Assembly (NCBI RefSeq): GCF_000312445.1
Contig: NZ_HE997183.1
Coordinates: 62,999 to 126,998, forward strand
DNA length: 64,000 bases
Direction of reading: 5' to 3'
Source of the DNA: Phocaeicola abscessus CCUG 55929
GTDB lineage: Bacteria > Bacteroidota > Bacteroidia > Bacteroidales > Bacteroidaceae
The notes under the pieces are model-generated. The model was not told where the DNA came from. It ran no database searches and worked only from the letters and a program-made list of their open reading frames with translations. Below, piece by piece: positions 55,702 through 64,000 of this stretch. Within the stretch, counting starts at the first letter, position 1, and each line of letters starts with the position of its first letter. Position numbers and translations under genes: made by a program.

Positions 55702-56403
55702 ATGGTAAAAAAGGAATTGACAAATACGGATATCGCTGAAAGTATTCCGGATCTATGGAAGCCGCTGACTCCTAAGCAACAAGAACTTCTTGCTCAGAAT
55801 TTTACGATTCATAGATATAAAAAGAATGAATTGATCTATTGTGAAGGCGAAAAACCCATGTATCTCATCTGCTTGCTCAACGGAAAAGTGAAAATTTTTA
55901 AAGAAGGTGTAGGCGGGAGAAATCAAATAATTCGAGTAGTCAAAGAGAAGGAATATTTCGGATACCGCGCTTATTTTGCGGAAGAAGAATACGTTACTGC
56001 CGCTTCCGCGTTCGAAGTATGTACAGCTTGTTTGATACCGATGACTACTATTATCGAATTGCTGAGGGAGAACCATGAACTGGCGAGATTTTTTATTAAA
56101 CAGCTGTCGATTGATTTAGGTATTTCAGACGAGAGGACGGTTAACTTGACTCAAAAGCACATTCGCGGCCGCTTGGCAGAGTCTTTACTTTTCTTAAAAG
56201 ATACCTACGGCTTGGAAGAAGATGATTCTACTTTAAGCATTTACCTTTCCAGGGAGGATCTGGCAAATCTGTCGAATATGACGACGTCGAATGCAATTCG
56301 TACCTTATCGAACTTCGCGGCCGAGAAAATCATAGCCATTGACGGCCGAAAGATAAAATTAATCAATTTGGAGGTATTGAAAAAAATAAGCAAAATCGGA
56401 TAA
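55702..56403 (+). CDS. Crp/Fnr-family transcription regulator
   Basis: 233 residues. A cyclic-nucleotide-binding-like beta roll (YCEGEKPMYLICLLNGKVKI; YFGYRAYFAEEEYVTAASAF) and a C-terminal winged HTH (LSREDLANLSNMTTSNAIRT). There are no Cys clusters of FNR type. This form in Bacteroidetes often responds to redox or respiration; ligand unknown. It is monocistronic by spacing. Confidence 0.9.
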   Translation: MVKKELTNTDIAESIPDLWKPLTPKQQELLAQNFTIHRYKKNELIYCEGEKPMYLICLLNGKVKIFKEGVGGRNQIIRVVKEKEYFGYRAYFAEEEYVTAASAFEVCTACLIPMTTIIELLRENHELARFFIKQLSIDLGISDERTVNLTQKHIRGRLAESLLFLKDTYGLEEDDSTLSIYLSREDLANLSNMTTSNAIRTLSNFAAEKIIAIDGRKIKLINLEVLKKISKIG

Positions 56404-56429
56404 CGCTTCCCAAGCGTATCGTTTTACAA

Positions 56430-57233
56430 TCATTGAAGCGCCTTCCTAATCTTTACCAATTTCTCCAAGAGTCCTTCGAGCAAATCGAGTTTCAACATAT
56501 TGGCTCCGTCGCTCTTAGCGATGGAAGGATCTTCGTGAGTTTCCATGAATATTCCATCCGCGCCGACTGCGATGCCGGCTTTTGCTATCGTTTCGATCAG
56601 TTGCGGTTGACCACCAGTTACGCCGTCTGTTTGATTAGGACGTTGCAAGGAATGCGTCGTATCTAAAATAACCGGATGGCCAAACGCCTTCATCGTCGGA
56701 ATTCCTCTGAAATCCACAATTAAGTCCTGATACCCGAAAGTCGTTCCCCGTTCTGTCAACATGACCTTATTATTTCCTGTTTCGATGATTTTTCCCGCAG
56801 CGAAACTCATTGCCTCCGGAGAGAGGAACTGCCCTTTCTTTATATTGACGACCTTTCCTGTCTTCGCTGCAGCAACCAATAAATCTGTTTGTCGACAAAG
56901 GAAAGCAGGAATCTGAAGCACATCCGCATATTCAGCAGCCATTTCCGCCTCTTCAACGGCATGAATATCCGTTACGACCGGAATGTCAAAGGTTTGATGT
57001 ACCGTTCTTAACACCTGCAACGCCTTTTTATCGCCAATACCGGTAAAAGAATCGATTCGAGATCGATTCGCCTTTCGATAGGATCCCTTGAATAAATAAG
57101 GTATATGCAATTTATCAGTAATCTTCACGATCCGTTCCGCAATGCGTAAAGCCATCTCCTCGCCTTCGATTACGCAGGGACCGGCGAGGAGAAAGAAATT
57201 ATCCGCTGCTTTTAAATCTTGGAATGTAATCAT
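56430..57233 (-). CDS. kdsA: 3-deoxy-8-phosphooctulonate synthase
   Basis: 267 residues. Starts MITFQDLKAADNFFLLAGPC, with KGSYRKANRSRIDSFTGIG, TDIHAVEEAE, and TERGTTFGYQDLIVDFR. It condenses phosphoenolpyruvate and arabinose-5-phosphate to KDO-8-phosphate for lipopolysaccharide. It abuts the lipid-kinase-like gene (start directly after the stop). Confidence 0.96.
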   Translation of the reverse strand: MITFQDLKAADNFFLLAGPCVIEGEEMALRIAERIVKITDKLHIPYLFKGSYRKANRSRIDSFTGIGDKKALQVLRTVHQTFDIPVVTDIHAVEEAEMAAEYADVLQIPAFLCRQTDLLVAAAKTGKVVNIKKGQFLSPEAMSFAAGKIIETGNNKVMLTERGTTFGYQDLIVDFRGIPTMKAFGHPVILDTTHSLQRPNQTDGVTGGQPQLIETIAKAGIAVGADGIFMETHEDPSIAKSDGANMLKLDLLEGLLEKLVKIRKALQ

Positions 57234-58166
57234 TTAATTCGGAATTATTAAAGTTAAAGCTTCAGGGATAATCGATAGTTCCATCGGGAAATGTTTCTCT
57301 ATTAATAATCTGCCATCCAGGCTGATAGCAGCATTCTGCGCACGCAACACTTTCACTGATTTAGTCCGGTAGGAATGAACCATCTTATGGTTTAAGATCC
57401 TTCCCTGTAAAAGCATCCATAGCCCGGAGATCAATTGGTACAATTGGGGGCGATAAATGATGGATACATCCAGCCATCCGTTATAAGGGGAGGCGCTGGG
57501 AGTCAACCCATAGCCCCTCGCACTGCCTACGCAAACAGTCATTATCCTCCCCCTGATATGTTCTCCGTTTATGCAAAGGTGAGTCCGATACAGTTTTCGT
57601 TCGAACCCTAACAAAAACATAGACGAGATAAAAGATAATGTCTGCATTCCCCAGAATCGTTTCGTTCCGCTCGAGATCACGACGATTCGCGCGCTGAGAC
57701 CGACGTATACCGCATCGACAAAGTAACGGTGAACGTGTAATCGACCATTGTAAAAACAACATTTCCCTATATCGATTCTTCGAGTACGACGGTTTATTAT
57801 CCAATCTATAGCCTGCCGGTAATCATCCACATCCAGTCCCCAGAACTTGGCAAAATCATTGCCGATACCATTGGGTATGATACCGAAAGCAATTTCTTTC
57901 TTACTCGGTACATTCGAAGTCATGATACCATTAACGGCATCATTTATAGCGCCATCTCCACCGACGACGACAATCGTTTTATATCCGTTATCGGCTAAGA
58001 TACGGGCCAAGCGTTCTACGGAACCATATCCTTCGGATTGCACATAATCAAAACATACATGTTTACTTTCCATGTATTCTCGGATCTTGTTCCAACGCTT
58101 CTGTTTTTTTCTGGAACCTGCTTTCGGATTATAAATGATGCCCCACCTATTAGGATCTATCGCCAT
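57234..58166 (-). CDS. Diacylglycerol/lipid kinase family protein (YegS-like)
   Basis: 310 residues. Catalytic domain motifs are IIYNPKAGSRKKQKRW, VVVGGDGAINDAVNGI and GIIPNGIGNDFAKFWG; a C-terminal beta domain contains ISLDGRLL. It phosphorylates a lipid using ATP at the inner membrane; the substrate is unknown. It lies between miaA and kdsA and shares their transcript. Confidence 0.92.
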   Translation of the reverse strand: MAIDPNRWGIIYNPKAGSRKKQKRWNKIREYMESKHVCFDYVQSEGYGSVERLARILADNGYKTIVVVGGDGAINDAVNGIMTSNVPSKKEIAFGIIPNGIGNDFAKFWGLDVDDYRQAIDWIINRRTRRIDIGKCCFYNGRLHVHRYFVDAVYVGLSARIVVISSGTKRFWGMQTLSFISSMFLLGFERKLYRTHLCINGEHIRGRIMTVCVGSARGYGLTPSASPYNGWLDVSIIYRPQLYQLISGLWMLLQGRILNHKMVHSYRTKSVKVLRAQNAAISLDGRLLIEKHFPMELSIIPEALTLIIPN

Positions 58167-58168
58167 AT

Positions 58169-59092
58169 TTATTCTTTATTAGCTAACAATTTCAATATTT
58201 CGTTCACCTTCTCTTCCATCGGCCATGCGGCGTCTATCCAGTTTATGATAAATCCGCGGCGCTCCATTCCTCTGAACCATGTCATTTGTCTCTTTGCAAA
58301 CTGATGGATGGCTGTTTCCAACCGACTGAACATTTCTTTGTAAGTCAGCTGTCCTATTACATATTGGGTGAGGTATTTGTATTCCAGTCCGTAATATATC
58401 AGATCTTCAGCCGGAATACCCTCTTCCAATAATCCTTTTATCTCGTCTATCATCCCTTCATCCAATCGTTGTCTCAAACGTCTGGTGATTCTTTCTCTCC
58501 TGCATTCCCGATCAATATCAATACCGATAATCAAGCTGTTCAAGGAAGGGAATTCACATCGTTTCGCCGATTGGTGAAGATAATATTCTTCAATTTCGAT
58601 AGCTCTGACAGCGCGCTGCGCCGTATCTATGTCCGTTTTATTATGCAGTTTCTTATAAGTAGACAATTTTGCCGCCAATTCCGATAAAGAAGCGCCGGAT
58701 AGCGAAGCCCTTAATTTCGGATTCGCAGGGACATCGACTAATTTATATCCTTTCAATACCGATTCCAAATACAATCCGGTTCCTCCGCAGAGGACGGGTC
58801 TCTTCCCTTTGGCAAGAATGATTTGATAAGCTTTCAGAAAATCGCGTTGGTACTCGAACAAGCTGTACTTATACCCCGGCTCGACCATATCAATAAGGTG
58901 ATAAGGTATTTGTTTGCCATTGATCACATATTCGTTTAAATCCTTGCCTGTCCCTATATTCATACGACGATACACTTGACGGCTATCCGCACTGATAATT
59001 TCCGTATCGAACAAATATGCGACGGTAGCAGCCAAAGGGGTTTTTCCAGAGGCAGTCGGACCCAATATGGTAATCAAATCGTAGTACAACAT
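58169..59092 (-). CDS. miaA: tRNA dimethylallyltransferase
   Basis: 307 residues. P-loop GPTASGKTPLAATVAYL, IISADSRQVYRRMNIGTGK, CGGTGLYLESVLKG and QRAVRAIEIEEY. It adds the isopentenyl group to A37 of tRNAs reading UNN codons. First gene of miaA-lipid kinase-kdsA. A TATCTTTG at 59097-59104 lies only 4 bp above the ATG, so the message may have almost no leader. Confidence 0.96.
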   Translation of the reverse strand: MLYYDLITILGPTASGKTPLAATVAYLFDTEIISADSRQVYRRMNIGTGKDLNEYVINGKQIPYHLIDMVEPGYKYSLFEYQRDFLKAYQIILAKGKRPVLCGGTGLYLESVLKGYKLVDVPANPKLRASLSGASLSELAAKLSTYKKLHNKTDIDTAQRAVRAIEIEEYYLHQSAKRCEFPSLNSLIIGIDIDRECRRERITRRLRQRLDEGMIDEIKGLLEEGIPAEDLIYYGLEYKYLTQYVIGQLTYKEMFSRLETAIHQFAKRQMTWFRGMERRGFIINWIDAAWPMEEKVNEILKLLANKE

Positions 59093-59096
59093 GTAG

Positions 59097-59104
59097 CAAA
59101 GATA
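59097..59104 (-). promoter_or_regulatory. -7 element touching the miaA start
   Basis: TATCTTTG on the minus strand, ending 4 bp before the ATG at 59092. If used, transcription would start at about the first codon. Confidence 0.4.
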
Positions 59105-59138
59105 GCTAATTTGGCAAACTATCCATAGAATAAGGCGT

Positions 59139-59178
59139 AAAAAAACCGCCCAAACGAAAATTGGACGGTTTATTTTTT
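59139..59178 (-). terminator. Terminator of gapA
   Basis: AAACCGTCCAA on the minus strand pairs with TTGGGCGGTTT (one mismatch) around an eight-base loop, followed by a T-rich run. It lies 15 bp past the gapA stop codon. Confidence 0.75.
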
Positions 59179-59193
59179 CAGCTAAATCGGCAA

Positions 59194-60234
<1,041 letters not shown>

Positions 60235-60326
60235 TTATTTATAATGTTATAAAATATCTCTGACACTTTGTATATAATTAAATAAATCTTCTTACTTTTG
60301 ACGGCGCAAAGTTATAAAATTCTTTC

Positions 60327-60334
60327 TATATTTG
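60327..60334 (+). promoter_or_regulatory. -7 element for mscL
   Basis: TATATTTG, 32 bp before the mscL ATG; it makes the longer frame from 60298 unlikely. Confidence 0.5.
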
Positions 60335-60366
60335 CATGGGATATCACTATTAAATTATATAAATTT

Positions 60367-60750
60367 ATGAGTAAGTTCGTTCAAGAGTTCAAAAGCTTTG
60401 CTATGCGTGGCAATGTGATGGACATGGCCGTCGGTGTAATCGTCGGCGGGGCTTTCGGGAAAATCGTCAGTTCTTTGGTCGACGACATCCTGATGCCGAT
60501 TGTCGGCTCCTTTACCGGGGGTGTGGATTTCACTAACCTCGCGGTTCGCATCGGCGAGGCGAATATCAAGTATGGGATGTTCATTCAGAATATCATCGAT
60601 TTCTTAATTATTGCATTCTGTATTTTCCTGATGATTAAGGGGGTCAACAAACTCTCGAAAAAGAGAGAAGAGCAGCCTGCCGCTCCTCCTGCTCCGACGA
60701 AAGAGGAAACATTACTGACCGAAATCCGCGACTTGTTAAAAAACAAATGA
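60367..60750 (+). CDS. mscL: Large-conductance mechanosensitive channel
   Basis: 127 residues: [20 protein letters not shown] with the first TM helix [20 protein letters not shown], a periplasmic loop, the second TM helix ([20 protein letters not shown]) and a proline/alanine-rich linker before the cytoplasmic helix. It releases solutes on osmotic down-shock. The start is placed by the promoter at 60327-60334. Confidence 0.97.
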   Translation: MSKFVQEFKSFAMRGNVMDMAVGVIVGGAFGKIVSSLVDDILMPIVGSFTGGVDFTNLAVRIGEANIKYGMFIQNIIDFLIIAFCIFLMIKGVNKLSKKREEQPAAPPAPTKEETLLTEIRDLLKNK

Positions 60751-60783
60751 ACGCTGTTCCTTTTCTGTCAGGAACCATCCCGT

Positions 60784-60827
60784 GGAGTGCATAATCGATG
60801 TAAGATTTGACTATGCACTCCTTTTTT
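60784..60827 (+). terminator. Terminator of mscL
   Basis: GGAGTGCATA (60784-60793) pairs with TATGCACTCC (60812-60821), followed by TTTTTT. Confidence 0.9.
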
Positions 60828-60864
60828 ATTATCTTCGCAACCAAATTGAAAACATCTCTTTTGT

Positions 60865-62409
60865 ATGCAACAAAAAATTGTCATCCTCGACTTCGGTTCT
60901 CAGACGACCCAACTCATAGGTCGTCGTATCAGGGAACTCGATACGTTTTGCGAAATACTGCCTTACGATAAATTCCCCGCCGATGACGCTTCCGTCATCG
61001 GGGTCATATTGAGCGGTTCTCCTTACTCCGTGCACGATTCGGCAAGATTTAAGGTCGACCTCAAACCTTTTATCGGGCGCATTCCGGTGCTCGGCATCTG
61101 TTATGGGGCACAGTATATGGCCGATATCTTCGGAGGTCAGGTCGACCAAGCCAATACGCGGGAATACGGTCGCGCCAATCTGGAACATATCGATGCAGCG
61201 GATCCTCTTTTCAAGGGAATTGAAAAGAATTCGCAAGTATGGATGAGTCATGGCGACACCATCACGGTTCTTCCGGCAGATTATCATGCCATCGCATCGA
61301 CGGCAGACGTAAAATACGCAGCCTATGCCGGTTCGAAGCTACCGGTATGGGCCGTTCAGTTTCATCCGGAAGTATTTCATACGACACAGGGGGCTCAGCT
61401 CCTGAAGAATTTCGTGGTCGATATTTGCGGCAGTCGACAGGAATGGAGCGCCGCTTCGTTCGTAGAAACGACTGTTGCCGAGTTAAGGCGGCAGTTGGGG
61501 AACGACCGGGTTATTCTGGGTTTGAGCGGCGGCGTGGATTCTTCCGTTTGTGCTACGTTATTGCACAAGGCTATCGGGCAGAATTTGACTTGTATTTTTG
61601 TCGACCACGGGATGCTTCGCAAAGACGAGTTCCATCAAGTAATGGATGCCTATTCCGATCTCGGCCTGAACGTTATCGGCGTGGATGCCAGCGAAAAGTT
61701 CTTTTCGGATTTGAAAGGAATCACGGATCCCGAGCAAAAGCGCAAGCTCATCGGTCGCGATTTCGTAGAGATCTTCAACGCCCAGGCAAAGCATATTACC
61801 GATGCGAAATGGCTGGCGCAGGGGACTATCTATCCGGATCGCATCGAAAGCCTGAATATCACGGGGAAAACCATTAAGAGCCATCACAATGTGGGCGGAC
61901 TGCCCAAGGATATGAAGCTGCGCCTATGCGAACCGTTGAAATGGTTGTTCAAAGACGAGGTGCGGCGGGTAGGCCGCGAATTGGGAATGCCGGAACGCTT
62001 GATCGGACGCCATCCCTTCCCCGGGCCCGGGCTGGGCGTACGCATCTTGGGCGAGATCACTCCTGAAAAGGTGGCCATCCTTCAGGAAGCCGACGATATT
62101 TTCATCGAGGGCCTACATCGCTGGATCGACGAAGACGGCAGTCCGTTGTACGACAAGGTATGGCAGGCGGGAGTCGTTCTGCTGTCGACGGTACGCAGCG
62201 TGGGAGTCATGGGCGACGAACGCACCTACGAGCATCCGGTAGCGCTCCGGGCAGTGACCAGCACGGATGCGATGACTGCCGATTGGGCGCGCCTTCCTTA
62301 CGAATTTCTAGCTAAGGTTTCGAATGAAATTATCAACAAGGTAAAGGGGGTCAACCGCGTATGCTATGATATCTCTTCCAAGCCTCCGTCGACGATCGAG
62401 TGGGAATAA
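60865..62409 (+). CDS. guaA: GMP synthase (glutamine-hydrolysing)
   Basis: 514 residues. N-terminal amidotransferase with [12 protein letters not shown] (nucleophile Cys) and [10 protein letters not shown], then the ATP-pyrophosphatase with [17 protein letters not shown], and the C-terminal dimerisation domain ending [11 protein letters not shown]. It converts XMP to GMP. It starts the run guaA-cysE-mscS, the genes being close on the same strand. Confidence 0.97.
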   Translation: MQQKIVILDFGSQTTQLIGRRIRELDTFCEILPYDKFPADDASVIGVILSGSPYSVHDSARFKVDLKPFIGRIPVLGICYGAQYMADIFGGQVDQANTREYGRANLEHIDAADPLFKGIEKNSQVWMSHGDTITVLPADYHAIASTADVKYAAYAGSKLPVWAVQFHPEVFHTTQGAQLLKNFVVDICGSRQEWSAASFVETTVAELRRQLGNDRVILGLSGGVDSSVCATLLHKAIGQNLTCIFVDHGMLRKDEFHQVMDAYSDLGLNVIGVDASEKFFSDLKGITDPEQKRKLIGRDFVEIFNAQAKHITDAKWLAQGTIYPDRIESLNITGKTIKSHHNVGGLPKDMKLRLCEPLKWLFKDEVRRVGRELGMPERLIGRHPFPGPGLGVRILGEITPEKVAILQEADDIFIEGLHRWIDEDGSPLYDKVWQAGVVLLSTVRSVGVMGDERTYEHPVALRAVTSTDAMTADWARLPYEFLAKVSNEIINKVKGVNRVCYDISSKPPSTIEWE

Positions 62410-62450
62410 ATACCAGAAAGTTATCGCAGGATCGAATTATAAATACACTC

Positions 62451-63350
62451 ATGAACTCGTTGAATTTTTCAGACATTCTTACCAAAGCCATCGATGAGCT
62501 GTCGGAAAGCAAATCGTATTCCAAACTCTTCCATCAGCATAAGGACGGCAGTCCGTTGCCTTCGGGCAAAGCTTTGAAAGAGATCATCGAACTGACCCGG
62601 GCCATTCTGTTTCCCGGTTATTTCGGAAACTCGTCCACCAATAGTCAGACCATCCGGTATCATTTGGGGGTTAACGTCGAGCGTCTGTTCGATATGCTGA
62701 CGGAACAGATCCTTGCCGGGCTTTGCTTCGGCAGCGACGAAGAATTTTGCAGCTGCACCGATTCGCAGCGAAACAAGGCGGCCGCGCTGTCGGCGAAATT
62801 CATCAGCACCTTGCCGCAAATGCGGGCTACTCTTGCCACCGACGTCGAAGCCGCCTATACCAGTGATCCCGCCGCCCATTCGTACGGAGAAGTAATCAGT
62901 TCTTATCCGGCGATCCGCGCCATCGGCAATTACCGTATCGCCCATCAGTTATTGATACTCGGCGTTCCTTTCATTCCGCGCATCATTACGGAGATGGCGC
63001 ATAGCGAAACGGGCATCGACATCCATCCGGGGGCCCGGATAGGAAATTATTTTACGATCGATCACGGAACCGGCGTGGTCATCGGAGAAACGACGATCAT
63101 CGGCAATAACGTAAAGCTGTATCAAGGCGTTACGTTAGGCGCCAAGAACTTCCCCTCGGGCAAGAACGGCAAGCCGATCAAGGGCATTCCCCGACACCCG
63201 ATTATAGAGGATAACGTCATCATCTATTCCAACGCTACGATATTGGGGCGCATTACTATCGGACACGACGCAACGGTGGGGGGCAATATCTGGGTGACGG
63301 AAGATGTTCCCGCCGGGACGAGAATCGTTCAAACCAAAGCTAAAAAATAA
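62451..63350 (+). CDS. cysE: Serine O-acetyltransferase
   Basis: 299 residues. A helical N-terminal half (SDILTKAIDELSESKSYSKL) is followed by the left-handed beta-helix of hexapeptide repeats: GIDIHPGARIGNYFTIDHGT, GVVIGETTIIGNNVKLYQGV and TLGRITIGHDATVGG-like repeats. It makes O-acetylserine for cysteine synthesis. The start at 62451 (MNSLNFSDIL) is preferred over 62400, which overlaps guaA. Confidence 0.92.
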   Translation: MNSLNFSDILTKAIDELSESKSYSKLFHQHKDGSPLPSGKALKEIIELTRAILFPGYFGNSSTNSQTIRYHLGVNVERLFDMLTEQILAGLCFGSDEEFCSCTDSQRNKAAALSAKFISTLPQMRATLATDVEAAYTSDPAAHSYGEVISSYPAIRAIGNYRIAHQLLILGVPFIPRIITEMAHSETGIDIHPGARIGNYFTIDHGTGVVIGETTIIGNNVKLYQGVTLGAKNFPSGKNGKPIKGIPRHPIIEDNVIIYSNATILGRITIGHDATVGGNIWVTEDVPAGTRIVQTKAKK

Positions 63351-63360
63351 TACTACCATC

Positions 63361-64000
63361 ATGTTTACAAATGAATTTGCAGGAGAATTGTTCAACCGGA
63401 TCCACGTATTGTTGAAGCGGTTAGGATGTTCGGACAGCGTGGCGGATAGCCTGGACGGAATCCTATTCTTAATTCTGATCGTCCTCCTGGCATTTGCTGT
63501 CTCGCGCGTCGTTTACTATGTCAGCCTCCGCTTTATCAAACGCATTCTGAAAATCAAGCATGTTCCGCTATTGGAGACATTAGTCAGGAACAAGGCATTG
63601 AAGCGGGTGGCCCATGTATTGCCTCCCATCCTGATCTCCGCCTTGCTGCAGATGGTATTCGATCAGCAATCGCAATGGTACGCATTCACGTCGAAGGTCA
63701 CGTGGCTGTATTTCTTCGCCTCTCTGTTGATCGCTTTCAACGTGATTATCAAAGCCGTCGGCGATACGGCGATGGAGCGCCAGCAATTGGGAAAGAGCAG
63801 GCCTATCCGCGGCCTCATCCAGGTGATACAGGTGATCGTATCGTGCATGATTTTGATCTCCATCGTCGCCGTTCTGCTCAATAAGTCGCCTATAGCCATC
63901 TATGCCGGATTAGGAGGGTTTGCCGCTGTCTTGCTGTTGATTTTCAAAGATTCCATCTTGGGGTTGGTAGCGGGTATTCAGCTGACACAAAATGACATGG
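63361..64000 (+). CDS. Mechanosensitive ion channel (MscS/YbdG type), 3' end outside window
   Basis: 213 residues visible from ATG 63361, 10 bp after cysE. Several TM helices (GILFLILIVLLAFAVSRVVY and FASLLIAFNVIIKAV), then the MscS pore helix region IYAGLGGFAAVLLLIFKDSI and LGLVAGIQLTQNDM. The N-terminal layout with SRPIRGLIQVIQV matches the YbdG/MscM-like group. The soluble domain is cut off by the window. Confidence 0.9.
   Translation, partial: MFTNEFAGELFNRIHVLLKRLGCSDSVADSLDGILFLILIVLLAFAVSRVVYYVSLRFIKRILKIKHVPLLETLVRNKALKRVAHVLPPILISALLQMVFDQQSQWYAFTSKVTWLYFFASLLIAFNVIIKAVGDTAMERQQLGKSRPIRGLIQVIQVIVSCMILISIVAVLLNKSPIAIYAGLGGFAAVLLLIFKDSILGLVAGIQLTQNDM

Overview
This 64 kb window is chromosomal DNA from a member of the order Bacteroidales (Bacteroidetes). 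The evidence is TAnnTTTG-type promoters before several genes, type III glutamine synthetase, the small proteins DUF4295 and Hc1-like, DUF4296, DUF5686 and a TonB-dependent receptor, a MoxR/DUF58/Bat locus, an AT-rich leader style with weak Shine-Dalgarno sites, and one remnant resembling the N-terminus of secreted Bacteroidetes proteases. The sialidase plus GH92 pair suggests a mucosal, host-glycan-using lineage (Tannerella/Parabacteroides-like is my inference; the genus is not proven). No rRNA, insertion sequence, prophage or CRISPR array was found.

Layout. 0-8.4 kb: an amino-sugar/sialoglycan region with the 3' part of a NagB/PIG-L gene, a bile-acid-symporter-type transporter diverging from a TonB receptor, gene remnants (DUF4091 tail, nagA head) meeting at 22-bp repeats, then GH92 mannosidase and GH33 sialidase. 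8.4-15.2 kb: tRNA-Arg, asnA, and the operon ileS-dksA-like-lspA-DUF4296. 15.7-16.3 kb: a graveyard of broken genes. 16.3-19.1 kb: a CobB/CbiA-like enzyme lacking its catalytic Cys, a universal stress protein and a small HTH protein. 19.2-28.4 kb: the complete moxR-DUF58-(BatA-associated)-batA-batB-batC-batD/E-PAP2 operon, with batD and batE fused in frame. 28.6-33.4 kb: a 41-bp repeat, a membrane-anchored HU-LysM protein, HU, rimO, ftsY, DUF4295, L33 and L28. 33.4-38.0 kb: pncC, tsaD, map, MgtC-like, a HAD phosphatase and a small lipoprotein. 38.3-45.1 kb: tRNA-Cys, Hc1-like protein, a giant two-module histidine kinase with its response regulator and a membrane protein, then tRNA-Arg(TCT). 45.1-48.0 kb: a 64-bp repeat array running into the 3' end of queH, and an SLC13/TrkA-C transporter. 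48.1-53.3 kb: a lone menD, a small unknown gene, a thioredoxin-like protein and a DUF5686 outer-membrane protein. 53.4-64 kb: glnN, a Crp/Fnr regulator, miaA-lipid kinase-kdsA, gapA, mscL, and guaA-cysE-mscS (cut by the window end).

Most genes are housekeeping. The points that stand out are an IleRS with a swapped signature motif (GIHH instead of HIGH), the CobB-like protein with Asp in place of the amidotransferase Cys, two large proteins with internal signal peptides (BatD/E and the kinase), a kinase whose recognisable ATPase and phospho-acceptor His lie in different modules, the DNA-binding/membrane/LysM fusion, and three unrelated intergenic tandem repeats, two of which supply stop codons to neighbouring genes.
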